A stretch of 7,078 nucleotides of DNA from assembly GCA_005880345.1 (NCBI GenBank), contig VBGE01000056.1:1-7078 (forward strand), given 5' to 3'. The translations under genes and the position numbers were made by a program. This stretch comes from Chloroflexota bacterium. Lineage in GTDB: Bacteria; Chloroflexota; Dormibacteria; Dormibacterales; Dormibacteraceae. Below the pieces are notes generated by a model, which did not search any database, was not told the DNA's origin, and was given only the letters and a program-made list of their open reading frames with translations. Below are positions 1-6,140 of this stretch, one piece after another (position 1 is the first letter of the stretch; every line of letters starts with the position of its first letter).

Positions 1-440
1 ACCGGCGGCAACGCGTCAGGCCTGAAGACCCGCACTTCGAGCATCTCCGGTCCGGCGCTGAGAGTCTCGCCCTCGGCGACGCGGCCCCGATAGGCGATGC
101 CCACGATGCTGGACGCCGTCGTCTTGGCGACGTGGTAGGTGCCGAGCAGCCCGGTCAGCTCGACTCGAGCGTTGATCTCCTCCTGGCACTCGCGCACTGC
201 CGCGTCGGCAGGGTCCTCGTCGTCGTTGACGAAGCCTCCGGGCAGGCACCACTCGCCATACCCGGGCTCGATCGCCCGGCGACCCAAAACGACCCCACCG
301 TCGGCTTCGACGACGACGGCAGCCGCGACCTTGGGGTCGCGCCACAGGACAAAGCCGTCGGCGGGGCACACCTCGAGCTCGCGGCCTTCGATCATCTGGA
401 CGCCAAGGGGCGAGCCGCAGTTGACGCAGAAGTGACCCAC
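1..440 (-). CDS. Nudix hydrolase with N-terminal zinc ribbon (3' end cut by window)
   Basis: Seen: 146 codons run off the window edge without a stop. A short ribbon comes first, with Cys5-x2-Cys8 and Cys25-x2-Asp28, so the usual fourth Cys is Asp. A Nudix box follows at residues 69-91: Gly69, Glu75, then REC-QEE at 83-88. The box's late Gly is Asn90. The two acidic pairs that bind Mg2+ are intact. Family knowledge: Nudix enzymes cleave nucleoside diphosphates linked to another group. A ribbon plus Nudix box resembles NudC-type and ADP-ribose-type proteins, but the substrate cannot be read here. The start is GTG at 440, four residues before Cys5. No Shine-Dalgarno is visible, and the frame stays open upstream into the cyclase gene, so the start is uncertain. 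It lies 11 bases after the cyclase stop, so co-transcription and perhaps coupled translation are inferred. Confidence 0.88.
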   Translation of the reverse strand, partial: MGHFCVNCGSPLGVQMIEGRELEVCPADGFVLWRDPKVAAAVVVEADGGVVLGRRAIEPGYGEWCLPGGFVNDDEDPADAAVRECQEEINARVELTGLLGTYHVAKTTASSIVGIAYRGRVAEGETLSAGPEMLEVRVFRPDALPP

Positions 441-451
441 GGAGGACGAGA

Positions 452-1609
452 TTAGACCGCTTCGGGCTCGGGCCTCGCCGGGTGGGGCTTGGGGGCGGGG
501 CCTTTCATGTCCGCTACCCGGACCTGGTTGCGGCCGCCCTGCTTGGCCGCGTAGAGCGCCTGGTCCGCACGATCGATGAGCTGAGTGAAGAGCGCCGGCT
601 CGTCGGTCGCCGCCAGGCCGACGCTGATCGTCAGCTTCAGCCCACCGGGGAATGTCGCCGCCGCGACCTTGGCGCGCAAACGCTCGGCCAGGATGCGGGC
701 GCCGGGCTCGGTGGTCTCGTGGAGGATGAGCGCGAACTCCTCACCTCCATAGCGCGCGCAGACGTCGGACTCGCGGGCCCCGGTGGACAGCAGGCTCGCG
801 AGCTCGGCCAGCACAGCGTCGCCGTTCAGGTGCCCGTACGTGTCGTTGACCTGCTTGAAGTGGTCGAGGTCGATCATCAGGAACGCAATCGCGTTGCGGT
901 GGCGTCGGGCTCGCTGCATCTCCTGCAGGAAGCGCTGGGCGAGCGCGCGACGGTTGGGCAGCTTGGTCAGCTCGTCGGTGAGGGCGTTCTCTTCCTGCGC
1001 CTCGAAGAGCTGGGCGTGCCGGATGGCGATCGCGGCCTGCGACGCCACACCGTTCAACAGGTCGGCCTGGTCCTCGGTCAGCTCTCGCCAGGCGGTGAGG
1101 TAGAGCTCCATGGCGCCCATCAGCTGGCCCGAGCGCTGGATCGGCACCACCAGGGCATGCTGTGGATGGCCGCCGACGTCGAGCCCGGGAGCGCTGTGCT
1201 CGTCGAGCTTGACCACCAGCGGGCGCATCGCGCCCAGCGCCGATTGCAACGGCTCCTCGTCGATCTTGCGTACGCCGCCGCGCGCGCGGTTCGTCAGGTT
1301 GTATGAAGCCTCGCGGTGCATCTCGGCCTTGCCGGTCCTGACGAGGTACATCGCCCCGGCGACGGCGCCCATGATGCGGCCCGCGTGGGTGAGGGCGACG
1401 TTGAGCACCTCCTCGAGCGCGAGCGAGGAGTTGACGGCCGAGGCGATCGCGAGCAGCAGCGCGGCCCTGTCTCGCGCCCCGCTTTCGTCGGCGAAGGCGG
1501 CCTCCAGCTCGCGGGTCGTGACCCGGTTCCGCATGAGCGAAACAGTGAGGAGGACCAGCGCAATGACGAACGCCACCGCAACGATGAGCAGCACGGCGGC
1601 GAGGTCCAA
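452..1609 (-). CDS. Membrane-anchored GAF-GGDEF diguanylate cyclase
   Basis: Seen: 385 residues. Residues 4-26 form one hydrophobic membrane helix, about 45-200 form a GAF-like sensor domain, and about 208-365 form a GGDEF domain. The catalytic motif is GGEEF at 288-292. The metal and substrate residues expected from PleD are present: Asp247, Asn255, Asp264 and Glu290. An RxxD inhibitory site (Arg279-Asp282) sits five residues before GGEEF, so product feedback inhibition is expected. The last 15 residues are Pro/Lys-rich and probably disordered. Role: makes cyclic di-GMP from two GTP at the inner membrane. There is no EAL domain, so it should only synthesise. The GAF ligand is unknown. The TTG start is well supported: AGGAGG lies 9 bases upstream and an in-frame TAG just precedes it. 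It is divergent from the MaoC-like gene and followed closely by the Nudix gene. Confidence 0.95.
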   Translation of the reverse strand: MDLAAVLLIVAVAFVIALVLLTVSLMRNRVTTRELEAAFADESGARDRAALLLAIASAVNSSLALEEVLNVALTHAGRIMGAVAGAMYLVRTGKAEMHREASYNLTNRARGGVRKIDEEPLQSALGAMRPLVVKLDEHSAPGLDVGGHPQHALVVPIQRSGQLMGAMELYLTAWRELTEDQADLLNGVASQAAIAIRHAQLFEAQEENALTDELTKLPNRRALAQRFLQEMQRARRHRNAIAFLMIDLDHFKQVNDTYGHLNGDAVLAELASLLSTGARESDVCARYGGEEFALILHETTEPGARILAERLRAKVAAATFPGGLKLTISVGLAATDEPALFTQLIDRADQALYAAKQGGRNQVRVADMKGPAPKPHPARPEPEAV

Positions 1610-1618
1610 AACGTCCAG

Positions 1619-1624
1619 CCTCCT
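1619..1624 (-). promoter_or_regulatory. Ribosome binding site fixing the cyclase TTG start
   Basis: On the minus strand AGGAGG ends 9 bases before the TTG at 1609. An in-frame TAG lies at 1625-1627, immediately upstream of it. Together they leave TTG as the only sensible start for the diguanylate cyclase. Confidence 0.85.
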
Positions 1625-1710
1625 CTACGGGATGTCATAGGTTAACGCGGCATCATTGGGGTTGGTTCTATAAGAGCGCGGGGAGGGACGGCTGTCGCGC
1701 GCAGAGCGCG

Positions 1711-1727
1711 GTAAGGATTGGCCTTAC
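1711..1727. repeat. Inverted repeat GTAAGG-5-CCTTAC, possible operator
   Basis: The 6-base arms are perfect with a 5-base centre. The dyad directly follows a second one (CGCGC/GCGCG, 1696-1710). It lies about 100 bases upstream of the cyclase start and about 155 upstream of the MaoC-like gene. The shape fits a dimeric regulator site. It is only loosely like iron-box operators, and no regulator can be named. Confidence 0.4.
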
Positions 1728-1802
1728 TGATTGCTCCCCCGCGGTACCCCCTCCTCCCACTGAGTGCGATTGGGCGGCGACTGGGAGGCCACGCATGGTG
1801 AC

Positions 1803-1821
1803 GGCCCGATTGAATCGGGCC
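1803..1821. repeat. 19-base perfect palindrome, GGCCCGATT-G-AATCGGGCC
   Basis: The two 9-base arms match perfectly around one central G. The palindrome ends 18 bases before the candidate -35 of the MaoC-like gene. Its parts recur nearby: TTGAATCG (1810-1817) again at 1840-1847, 30 bases on, overlapping the -35; and GGCCCGAT (1803-1810) again at 1872-1879, just before the coding region. This repetition around a promoter suggests a regulator binding site with extra half-sites. No T run follows, so a terminator is unlikely. Confidence 0.5.
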
Positions 1822-1839
1822 TACAGCTCCACCTCGTCT

Positions 1840-1870
1840 TTGAATCGAGAATCGCCCTGCGGGCTATACT
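1840..1870 (+). promoter_or_regulatory. Candidate sigma-70-type promoter for the MaoC-like gene
   Basis: TTGAAT at 1840-1845 and TATACT at 1865-1870 resemble -35 and -10 boxes. The 19-base spacing is slightly long. Transcription would begin near 1877-1880, at or next to the proposed CTG start, giving an essentially leaderless message. That agrees with the absence of a Shine-Dalgarno there. Confidence 0.4.
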
Positions 1871-1879
1871 CGGCCCGAT

Positions 1880-2665
1880 CTGGAGCCGCTTTCCTTTGAC
1901 GACCTTCCTCTCGGCGGCGAGTGGACGACGCGCCGCCGGACCGTCTCCGAAGCCGAGATAGCGCTGTTTGCCGGCGTGGCCGGCGACCTATCGCCTCTGG
2001 TGATCGAGACTCCGCGCGACGGCCGCCGCATGGCGCCGCCGGCGCTCGTGGTGGCCATGGCCGTCGGACTCGGCTCGGTCGACATGCCGATCCCCGCCGT
2101 GGCCGAGTGGGAATGGCTGAACTGGAAGTTCCCACGTGCGGTGCGCGCGGGAGACACCATCTACGCGCACTGGATGCTCACGCAGAAAAGGCCTCCCGCC
2201 ACCGGGGCCGACTCGTCGATCGTGGTCTGGCGCGTCGACATCCTCACCGCTGACGGCGCCCTGTGCGCCGAGGGCGAAGTCGGCGCCAAGGTGGTACGCA
2301 ACCTGGCAGCCCGACGCGGTCCGGAGCATGTCGCCCCGGCCGCCGCCGCCTCCGGGCCAGCTGCGCCGCGGCGGCGGCGCCGGCGCTCACGCACCAATGG
2401 AGCCCCGGCGGCCGAACCGCCCCCGATCGCCGCGCCCCCGGCGGCCACAGCCAAGCCTGAGAGAGCCGCCGGACCATCGCGCCGGCGACGCCGGCGCCGT
2501 CCTTCGGGATCCACGGCGCGTGAGGAAGAGCACGAACCCCGAGCCGCCCATGTGCCGGAGACTGAAGCGGCGCCGGCGTCTTTACCCCCGTCCTCCGACG
2601 CCGCGCCCGCCGACCGCAAGGGTGCGGGGATCGGCGGCGTCCTGCGCCGCCTGCGGAGGACCTAA
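1880..2665 (+). CDS. MaoC-like hotdog protein without catalytic His, with Arg-rich disordered tail
   Basis: Seen: about 261 residues. Residues 5-141 look like a MaoC hotdog domain, opening with FDDLPLGGEW and continuing TVSEAEIALFAGVAGDLSPL. The family's GD-x-NPLH hydratase motif appears here as GD-LSPLV: Asp36 is kept, but the catalytic His is Val41. The usual later HG is also replaced (APPALVV). The enzyme may therefore be inactive, or act as a binding or thioesterase-like hotdog. Residues 142-261 are Ala/Pro-rich and disordered, with arginine runs at 164-169 and 201-207 and a basic end, GVLRRLRRT. The start is odd: the frame opens after TGA at 1841 and has no ATG, GTG or TTG until GTG 1976, which would delete 32 fold residues. 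CTG at 1880 fits best. Its stop overlaps the ispH stop. Function unknown. Confidence 0.75.
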   Translation: MEPLSFDDLPLGGEWTTRRRTVSEAEIALFAGVAGDLSPLVIETPRDGRRMAPPALVVAMAVGLGSVDMPIPAVAEWEWLNWKFPRAVRAGDTIYAHWMLTQKRPPATGADSSIVVWRVDILTADGALCAEGEVGAKVVRNLAARRGPEHVAPAAAASGPAAPRRRRRRSRTNGAPAAEPPPIAAPPAATAKPERAAGPSRRRRRRRPSGSTAREEEHEPRAAHVPETEAAPASLPPSSDAAPADRKGAGIGGVLRRLRRT

Positions 2666-3531
2666 GCCGGGACTTCCAGCGCCTCCAGGTGCTCGATCAC
2701 CCGGCGCGTCAGCTGGGTCGGGGTCGAGGCGCCGCTGGTCACACCGACCTTCCTGGCGCCCTTGAACCAGGCCAGGTCCAGGTCCTCCAGCCGGTCGACC
2801 AGGTAGGCCGGCTTGTGGCCCAGCTTTTTGACGACCTCGACCAGCCGCAGCGAGTTCGATGAGCGGGGGCTGCCGACCACGATGACCAGGTCGACCTCCC
2901 TGGCCGCCTCGACCGCCGCCTCCTGCCGCTCCTGCGTGGCGCGGCAGATCTCGTTGTAGACCTCGGCCTGGGGATAGCGCGCCTTGACGCGGCCGATCAG
3001 GTCCTCGGTGTCCCAGACCGACAGCGTGGTCTGGCACGTGACCGCGATGCGGTCCCCTTCGAGCTGCAAGGCGTCGATGTCCTCCGGGTCCTGGACCAGG
3101 TGAACCTTGCCCGGGGCCTCGCCCACGACGCCTTCCGGCTCGGGATGGCCCTTGCGGCCGATGTAGACGACCTCATAGCCCTTGCGCGCCAGGTCGGCCA
3201 CCAGCTCGTGAGTGCGCACCACGTCCGAGCAGGTGGCGTCGACCGGCTTGAGGCCCAGCTGGACGGCTCGCTCCTTGACCTGCGGCGACACCCCGTGCGC
3301 GGTGAAGATCACGGTGCCTTCGTGGATGTGCTCGAGGCCGGCGAGCCGGTCGGGCTGGTCGACCAGGGCGATGCCCTGGCGCTGCAGGTCATCCGTGGCG
3401 TGCGTGTTGTGGACCAGCATGCCCAGCATGTGCACCGGGCCGTTGGTCTCCTCGCGCACGCGCTTGGCGATGCGGAACGCGTCGACCACGCCGTGGCAGT
3501 AGCCGCGCGGCGTGATCTTGAGCACCTCCAT
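2662..3531 (-). CDS. ispH: 4-hydroxy-3-methylbut-2-enyl diphosphate reductase (IspH/LytB)
   Basis: The last step of the MEP pathway: reduction of HMBPP to IPP and DMAPP by a cytoplasmic [4Fe-4S] enzyme. Seen: 289 residues, full length. The cluster cysteines are Cys12 (RGYCHGV), Cys101 (DATCSDV) and Cys196 (EICRAT). The substrate-pocket residues are His41, His79 (TAHGVSP), His129 and the proton-donating Glu131 (GHPEPEG), the SSN motif at 224-226, and Ser269 (GASTP). The opening, ITPRGYCHGVVDA, resembles the Bacillus form more than the E. coli form. The start is ATG at 3531, with GGAG 5 bases upstream. It is last in the minus-strand run, 27 bases after the PIG-L stop. Its TAG overlaps the TAA of the convergent MaoC-like gene, leaving no room for a terminator between them. 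Confidence 0.97.
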   Translation of the reverse strand: MEVLKITPRGYCHGVVDAFRIAKRVREETNGPVHMLGMLVHNTHATDDLQRQGIALVDQPDRLAGLEHIHEGTVIFTAHGVSPQVKERAVQLGLKPVDATCSDVVRTHELVADLARKGYEVVYIGRKGHPEPEGVVGEAPGKVHLVQDPEDIDALQLEGDRIAVTCQTTLSVWDTEDLIGRVKARYPQAEVYNEICRATQERQEAAVEAAREVDLVIVVGSPRSSNSLRLVEVVKKLGHKPAYLVDRLEDLDLAWFKGARKVGVTSGASTPTQLTRRVIEHLEALEVPA

Positions 3532-3558
3532 GGCGACTCCGAGTCTACGTGAGGGGTC

Positions 3559-4365
3559 TCAGGCGATCCCCTCGAACAGGTCCGGCTCCGGAAGCTCCGA
3601 TCCAGCCTTGCCGCGCACCAGCTGGTAGTACTCGGTCCCGAAAGCGAGCTCGTAGATCTGGTCCTGCATGGTCGCGAACCACGAGTTGGGGTCGTTCTGG
3701 CTCCTGTGCGCCCGGAACGCCTCGCGCTTGCCCTCGACGTAGTCGTGCACGTCGACACGGGTGGTGATCAGCTCGTCCGGCGTCCCGGCGATGCGCATGT
3801 TGCCGCTCATCGCGCGCTGCGCCTCTTCTGGCATCTGCTGGACGAACGCCTCCATCATCGACCGCGGAATGGCGGTGTAGTAGAGCTTCCTGGGCGCCCA
3901 GCCTTCGCGCTCGACCAGGTCAAGCGCGGCGTTGGTCACGTAGTGCGCCTTGATGTGATCCGGGTGGCCGTAGACGCCGTCCTCCGCATAGGTCACGACC
4001 ACGTCGGGACGCTCCTCGCGCACGAAGACGGCCAGGCGCGCCGCGGCCTCGTCGAGCTTGGCCTGGTGGAACGAGTGGGGATCTTTGTTGTCGGCGGTGT
4101 CGACCATGCCCGAATCGCGATAGCCCAGGAACTCTTGCCGGTCGACACCGAGAACCTCATCCGCCGCCTTCAGCTCTTCAGTCCGAATCTCGCCCAGGCG
4201 CGGCCGCGATTGGGCCTCGTCCATGTTGTAGATCTCGCCTGCTTCGCCGCGGGTCGCCGTGACGTTCACAACGCGATGGCCGTGCGACTTCGCCTTCATC
4301 ATCACGCCGCCCGTCGAGATCGACTCGTCGTCCGGGTGGGCGTGCACCAGCATGAGAGTCGCCAT
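3559..4365 (-). CDS. PIG-L family (LmbE-like, MshB/Mca-type) zinc deacetylase
   Basis: Seen: 268 residues. The N-terminal VHAHPDDES gives zinc ligands His10 and Asp13 and general base Asp12. GHPDHI at 133-138 gives His134 and zinc ligand His137. Other family marks are TRGEAGEI (38-44), the GEIRTEEL helix, EFLGYRDSGM (78-87) and a C-terminal DLFEGI. Family knowledge: PIG-L enzymes remove acetyl or larger acyl groups from N-acetylglucosamine-type substrates. The DSGM and DLFxGI features are typical of the mycothiol enzymes MshB and Mca. I cannot tell which substrate applies, and no other mycothiol gene is in view. The ATG at 4365 immediately follows the TAG of the HAD gene with no intervening base. 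No Shine-Dalgarno is visible, so re-initiation after the HAD stop is likely. Confidence 0.92.
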   Translation of the reverse strand: MATLMLVHAHPDDESISTGGVMMKAKSHGHRVVNVTATRGEAGEIYNMDEAQSRPRLGEIRTEELKAADEVLGVDRQEFLGYRDSGMVDTADNKDPHSFHQAKLDEAAARLAVFVREERPDVVVTYAEDGVYGHPDHIKAHYVTNAALDLVEREGWAPRKLYYTAIPRSMMEAFVQQMPEEAQRAMSGNMRIAGTPDELITTRVDVHDYVEGKREAFRAHRSQNDPNSWFATMQDQIYELAFGTEYYQLVRGKAGSELPEPDLFEGIA

Positions 4366-5169
4366 CTAGGAGAGCAACGTATCAGCGAGCTGCTGGATTC
4401 CGCCACTTCCCGGAGGCGGAATGGTGAGGTCGGCCGCGGCGATCACCTCCGGCGGGGACCCTTCGACGGCCACGCCGAGCCCGGCCCATTCGATCATCGA
4501 CGCGTCATTGCGCCCATCGCCCACCGCCACCGTCGTGCTGCGGTCGATTGCCATGCTGTCGCACAGAAAGCGCAGCGCGGAGGCCTTGTCGCTCTCCACG
4601 CTCGTGAACTCCAGGTACTCCGGCACCGAGGTGGCGGCGTTCAGCCTGCCCGCCCAGCGCTTGCGCACCTCGGGGAGCAGCGCATCGAGCGTCTCGGCGG
4701 TGGAGACGATGACGAGCTTCGGCGTGGTCGGGCCCATGGCCCCGTCCAGGTCGTCCACCACGTGGATGTCCATGCCGGCGTGCTCGGCATACAGATGCGC
4801 TTCTGGTCGGACTCGCTCGACGATCAGCATGTCGTCGCGATATGCCTGCACGTGCAGGTCACGCTCGCGCGCGAAGTGGATCACCTCGACCGCGATGTCG
4901 TGCTGCACCCCGTGGTCCAACACCATCCCCCCATCGAGTGTGCGGATCTGCGCGCCCTGGTAGCAGACGATCGGCCCCCCCAGGCCGAGCCGCCGCACCC
5001 ACGGGAGCGCGCCGGGAAATGGCCGGCCGGTGCACGCGATCACATTCACGCCGGCCGCCACCATCCGGTGGACCGCCTCGACGTCGCGGGGATCCAGGTT
5101 CAAGTCCATCGAGAGGATCGTGCCGTCGAGGTCCAGCGCGAGCAGCTTGTACCTGACTGTTACTGCTAT
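4366..5169 (-). CDS. Cof-type HAD-superfamily phosphatase
   Basis: Seen: about 267 residues with the four HAD motifs. Motif I is ALDLDGT (nucleophile Asp13, acid/base Asp15), motif II is ACTGRP (Thr47), motif III is Lys195, and motif IV is GDGRND (Asp218, Asp222). A large C2-type cap lies between motifs II and III, as in Cof/YidA proteins that hydrolyse small phosphate esters such as sugar phosphates. The exact substrate is unknown. The start is unusual: from the end of the preceding gene to motif I there is no in-frame ATG, GTG or TTG. ATA at 5169 is preferred. It overlaps the TAG of the dehydrogenase by the same four-base geometry used by the other coupled genes here, and has GAGG 7 bases upstream. 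GTC 5157 or CTG 5145 are alternatives. The frame stays open far upstream, but that part lacks family sequence. Confidence 0.85.
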   Translation of the reverse strand: MAVTVRYKLLALDLDGTILSMDLNLDPRDVEAVHRMVAAGVNVIACTGRPFPGALPWVRRLGLGGPIVCYQGAQIRTLDGGMVLDHGVQHDIAVEVIHFARERDLHVQAYRDDMLIVERVRPEAHLYAEHAGMDIHVVDDLDGAMGPTTPKLVIVSTAETLDALLPEVRKRWAGRLNAATSVPEYLEFTSVESDKASALRFLCDSMAIDRSTTVAVGDGRNDASMIEWAGLGVAVEGSPPEVIAAADLTIPPPGSGGIQQLADTLLS

Positions 5170-6140
5170 CGCTTGACCTCGGGATTCACCAGGTTCGGCG
5201 GGCGGCCACCGCGCACGGCGGTCGCCATGTTGCGAGCCGCCATCGCGGACATCTCGGAACGCGTGCGCACGGTCGCGCTCGCGATATGAGGCGCGAGGAC
5301 GACGTTGGGCATCGGGACGAGCCCGGGATGGACGGCGGGCTCGCGCTCGTAGACGTCGAGTGCGGCGCCGGCCAGCTTCCTCGCCGCGAGCGCCTCGACG
5401 AGCGCCGCCTCGTCGACTACCGGACCGCGCGACGTGTTGACCAGGATCGCGGTTCGCTTCATCGCGTTGAACTGAGCCGTGCTGATGAGGTGATGCGTGT
5501 CCTGGGTCAGGGGCACGTGCACCGAGATGAAGTCCGACTCCGCGATCAGACGGTTCAGGTCGACGCGCGTCGCACCGAGCTGCTGCTCGGCCTCGGGCGG
5601 TAGAGGCTGCGGGTCGTAGTAGAGGACGCGCATGTTGAAACCCTTCGCGCGATGCGCCACTCCGCGACCGATGCGGCCGATGCCGACGATGCCCAGCGTC
5701 GCGCCGAACACATCCTGGCCGAGCATCATGTCGATCGCCCAACCTCGGAAACGGCCCGAGCGCGTGAAGCTGTCCGCCTCGACCACGCGCCGCGCGGCCG
5801 CCATGATCAGCGTGAAGGCGAAGTCGGACGTGGCGTCGTCCAGCACTCCCGGTGTGTTGGTGACCATGACCTTGTGCGACGTCGCCGCGGCCACGTCGAT
5901 GTTGTCGAAGCCGACCGCCACGTTGCTCACGCACTTCAACCCGGGCGTGGAGAGAACCGTCTCCCGGATCGGATCCATCAGCTGGCTGACGATGCCGACG
6001 CATCCCTCTGCCGCCTGCCGGATGTTCGCCTCGTCGAGCGGGCGGTCCGCGGGGTAAGGCAGGACCTCCATGGCTTCGGCCAGGATGGCCGGCCCAGGGT
6101 CGAGGATCGGGTGCATCAAGAGGACCCGAGGACTGCTCAA
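5166..6140 (-). CDS. D-isomer-specific 2-hydroxyacid dehydrogenase (glyoxylate/hydroxypyruvate reductase-like)
   Basis: Seen: 324 residues, normal family length. The Rossmann motif GIGRIG is at 153-158, with an acidic Asp176 at the end of the second strand, favouring NAD(H) over NADPH. The catalytic triad is Arg238 (NTSRGP), Glu267 (DVYEREP) and His285 (APHIASAT), with the same spacing as in Hyphomicrobium glycerate dehydrogenase. VAVGFDNID (75-82) is the usual substrate-loop signature. Role: reversible reduction of a 2-oxoacid such as glyoxylate or hydroxypyruvate in the cytoplasm. The true substrate is not fixed by sequence. The start is TTG at 6140, overlapping the HD gene stop as TTGA. 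The ATG at 6116 would remove the first beta strand (RVLLM) and is less likely. No close Shine-Dalgarno is visible, so coupling is inferred. Confidence 0.93.
   Translation of the reverse strand: MSSPRVLLMHPILDPGPAILAEAMEVLPYPADRPLDEANIRQAAEGCVGIVSQLMDPIRETVLSTPGLKCVSNVAVGFDNIDVAAATSHKVMVTNTPGVLDDATSDFAFTLIMAAARRVVEADSFTRSGRFRGWAIDMMLGQDVFGATLGIVGIGRIGRGVAHRAKGFNMRVLYYDPQPLPPEAEQQLGATRVDLNRLIAESDFISVHVPLTQDTHHLISTAQFNAMKRTAILVNTSRGPVVDEAALVEALAARKLAGAALDVYEREPAVHPGLVPMPNVVLAPHIASATVRTRSEMSAMAARNMATAVRGGRPPNLVNPEVKR

Larger units (their letters stand above)
1628..1879. other. Divergent intergenic region with several inverted repeats
   Basis: This stretch separates the minus-strand cyclase from the plus-strand MaoC-like gene. 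No gene with recognisable features lies in it. Seen: CGCGC/GCGCG arms at 1696-1710, GTAAGG/CCTTAC at 1711-1727, CCTCCCA/TGGGAGG at 1753-1759 and 1782-1788, and a near-perfect palindrome at 1803-1821. A minus-strand TATAGA at 1667-1672 could be a -10 element for the cyclase, but no good -35 precedes it. None of the hairpins is followed by a T run, so operators or an RNA structure are more likely than terminators. No riboswitch class is recognisable. Confidence 0.6.

Noticed and set aside
482..1306. 274-codon plus-strand open frame opposite the cyclase
   Set aside because: It is antisense to the GGDEF and GAF domains, with no motif of its own and no start signal.
1711..1727. Iron-box (DtxR/IdeR) operator
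   Set aside because: The resemblance is limited to AGG, the central GGC and scattered bases, too weak to name the regulator. It is kept only as an inverted repeat.
1628..1879. c-di-GMP riboswitch or other known RNA upstream of the MaoC-like gene
   Set aside because: The hairpins do not match any riboswitch consensus I can recall, and the candidate promoter lies downstream of them.
1764..1961. Possible 65-residue plus-strand gene in the divergent region
   Set aside because: It overlaps the MaoC-like coding region in another frame and crosses the palindrome and the candidate promoter. No Shine-Dalgarno or motif was seen.
3706..5289. 527-codon open frame on the plus strand opposite the PIG-L and HAD genes
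   Set aside because: It has no recognisable domain and is rich in Arg, His and Val. It mirrors two genes whose catalytic motifs are intact on the other strand, as is usual for a GC-rich antisense frame.
5170..6003. Long N-terminal extension of the HAD frame
   Set aside because: It lies wholly within the dehydrogenase gene in another frame, and its Arg-rich translation shows no family sequence. The HAD fold begins at motif I, next to the dehydrogenase stop.
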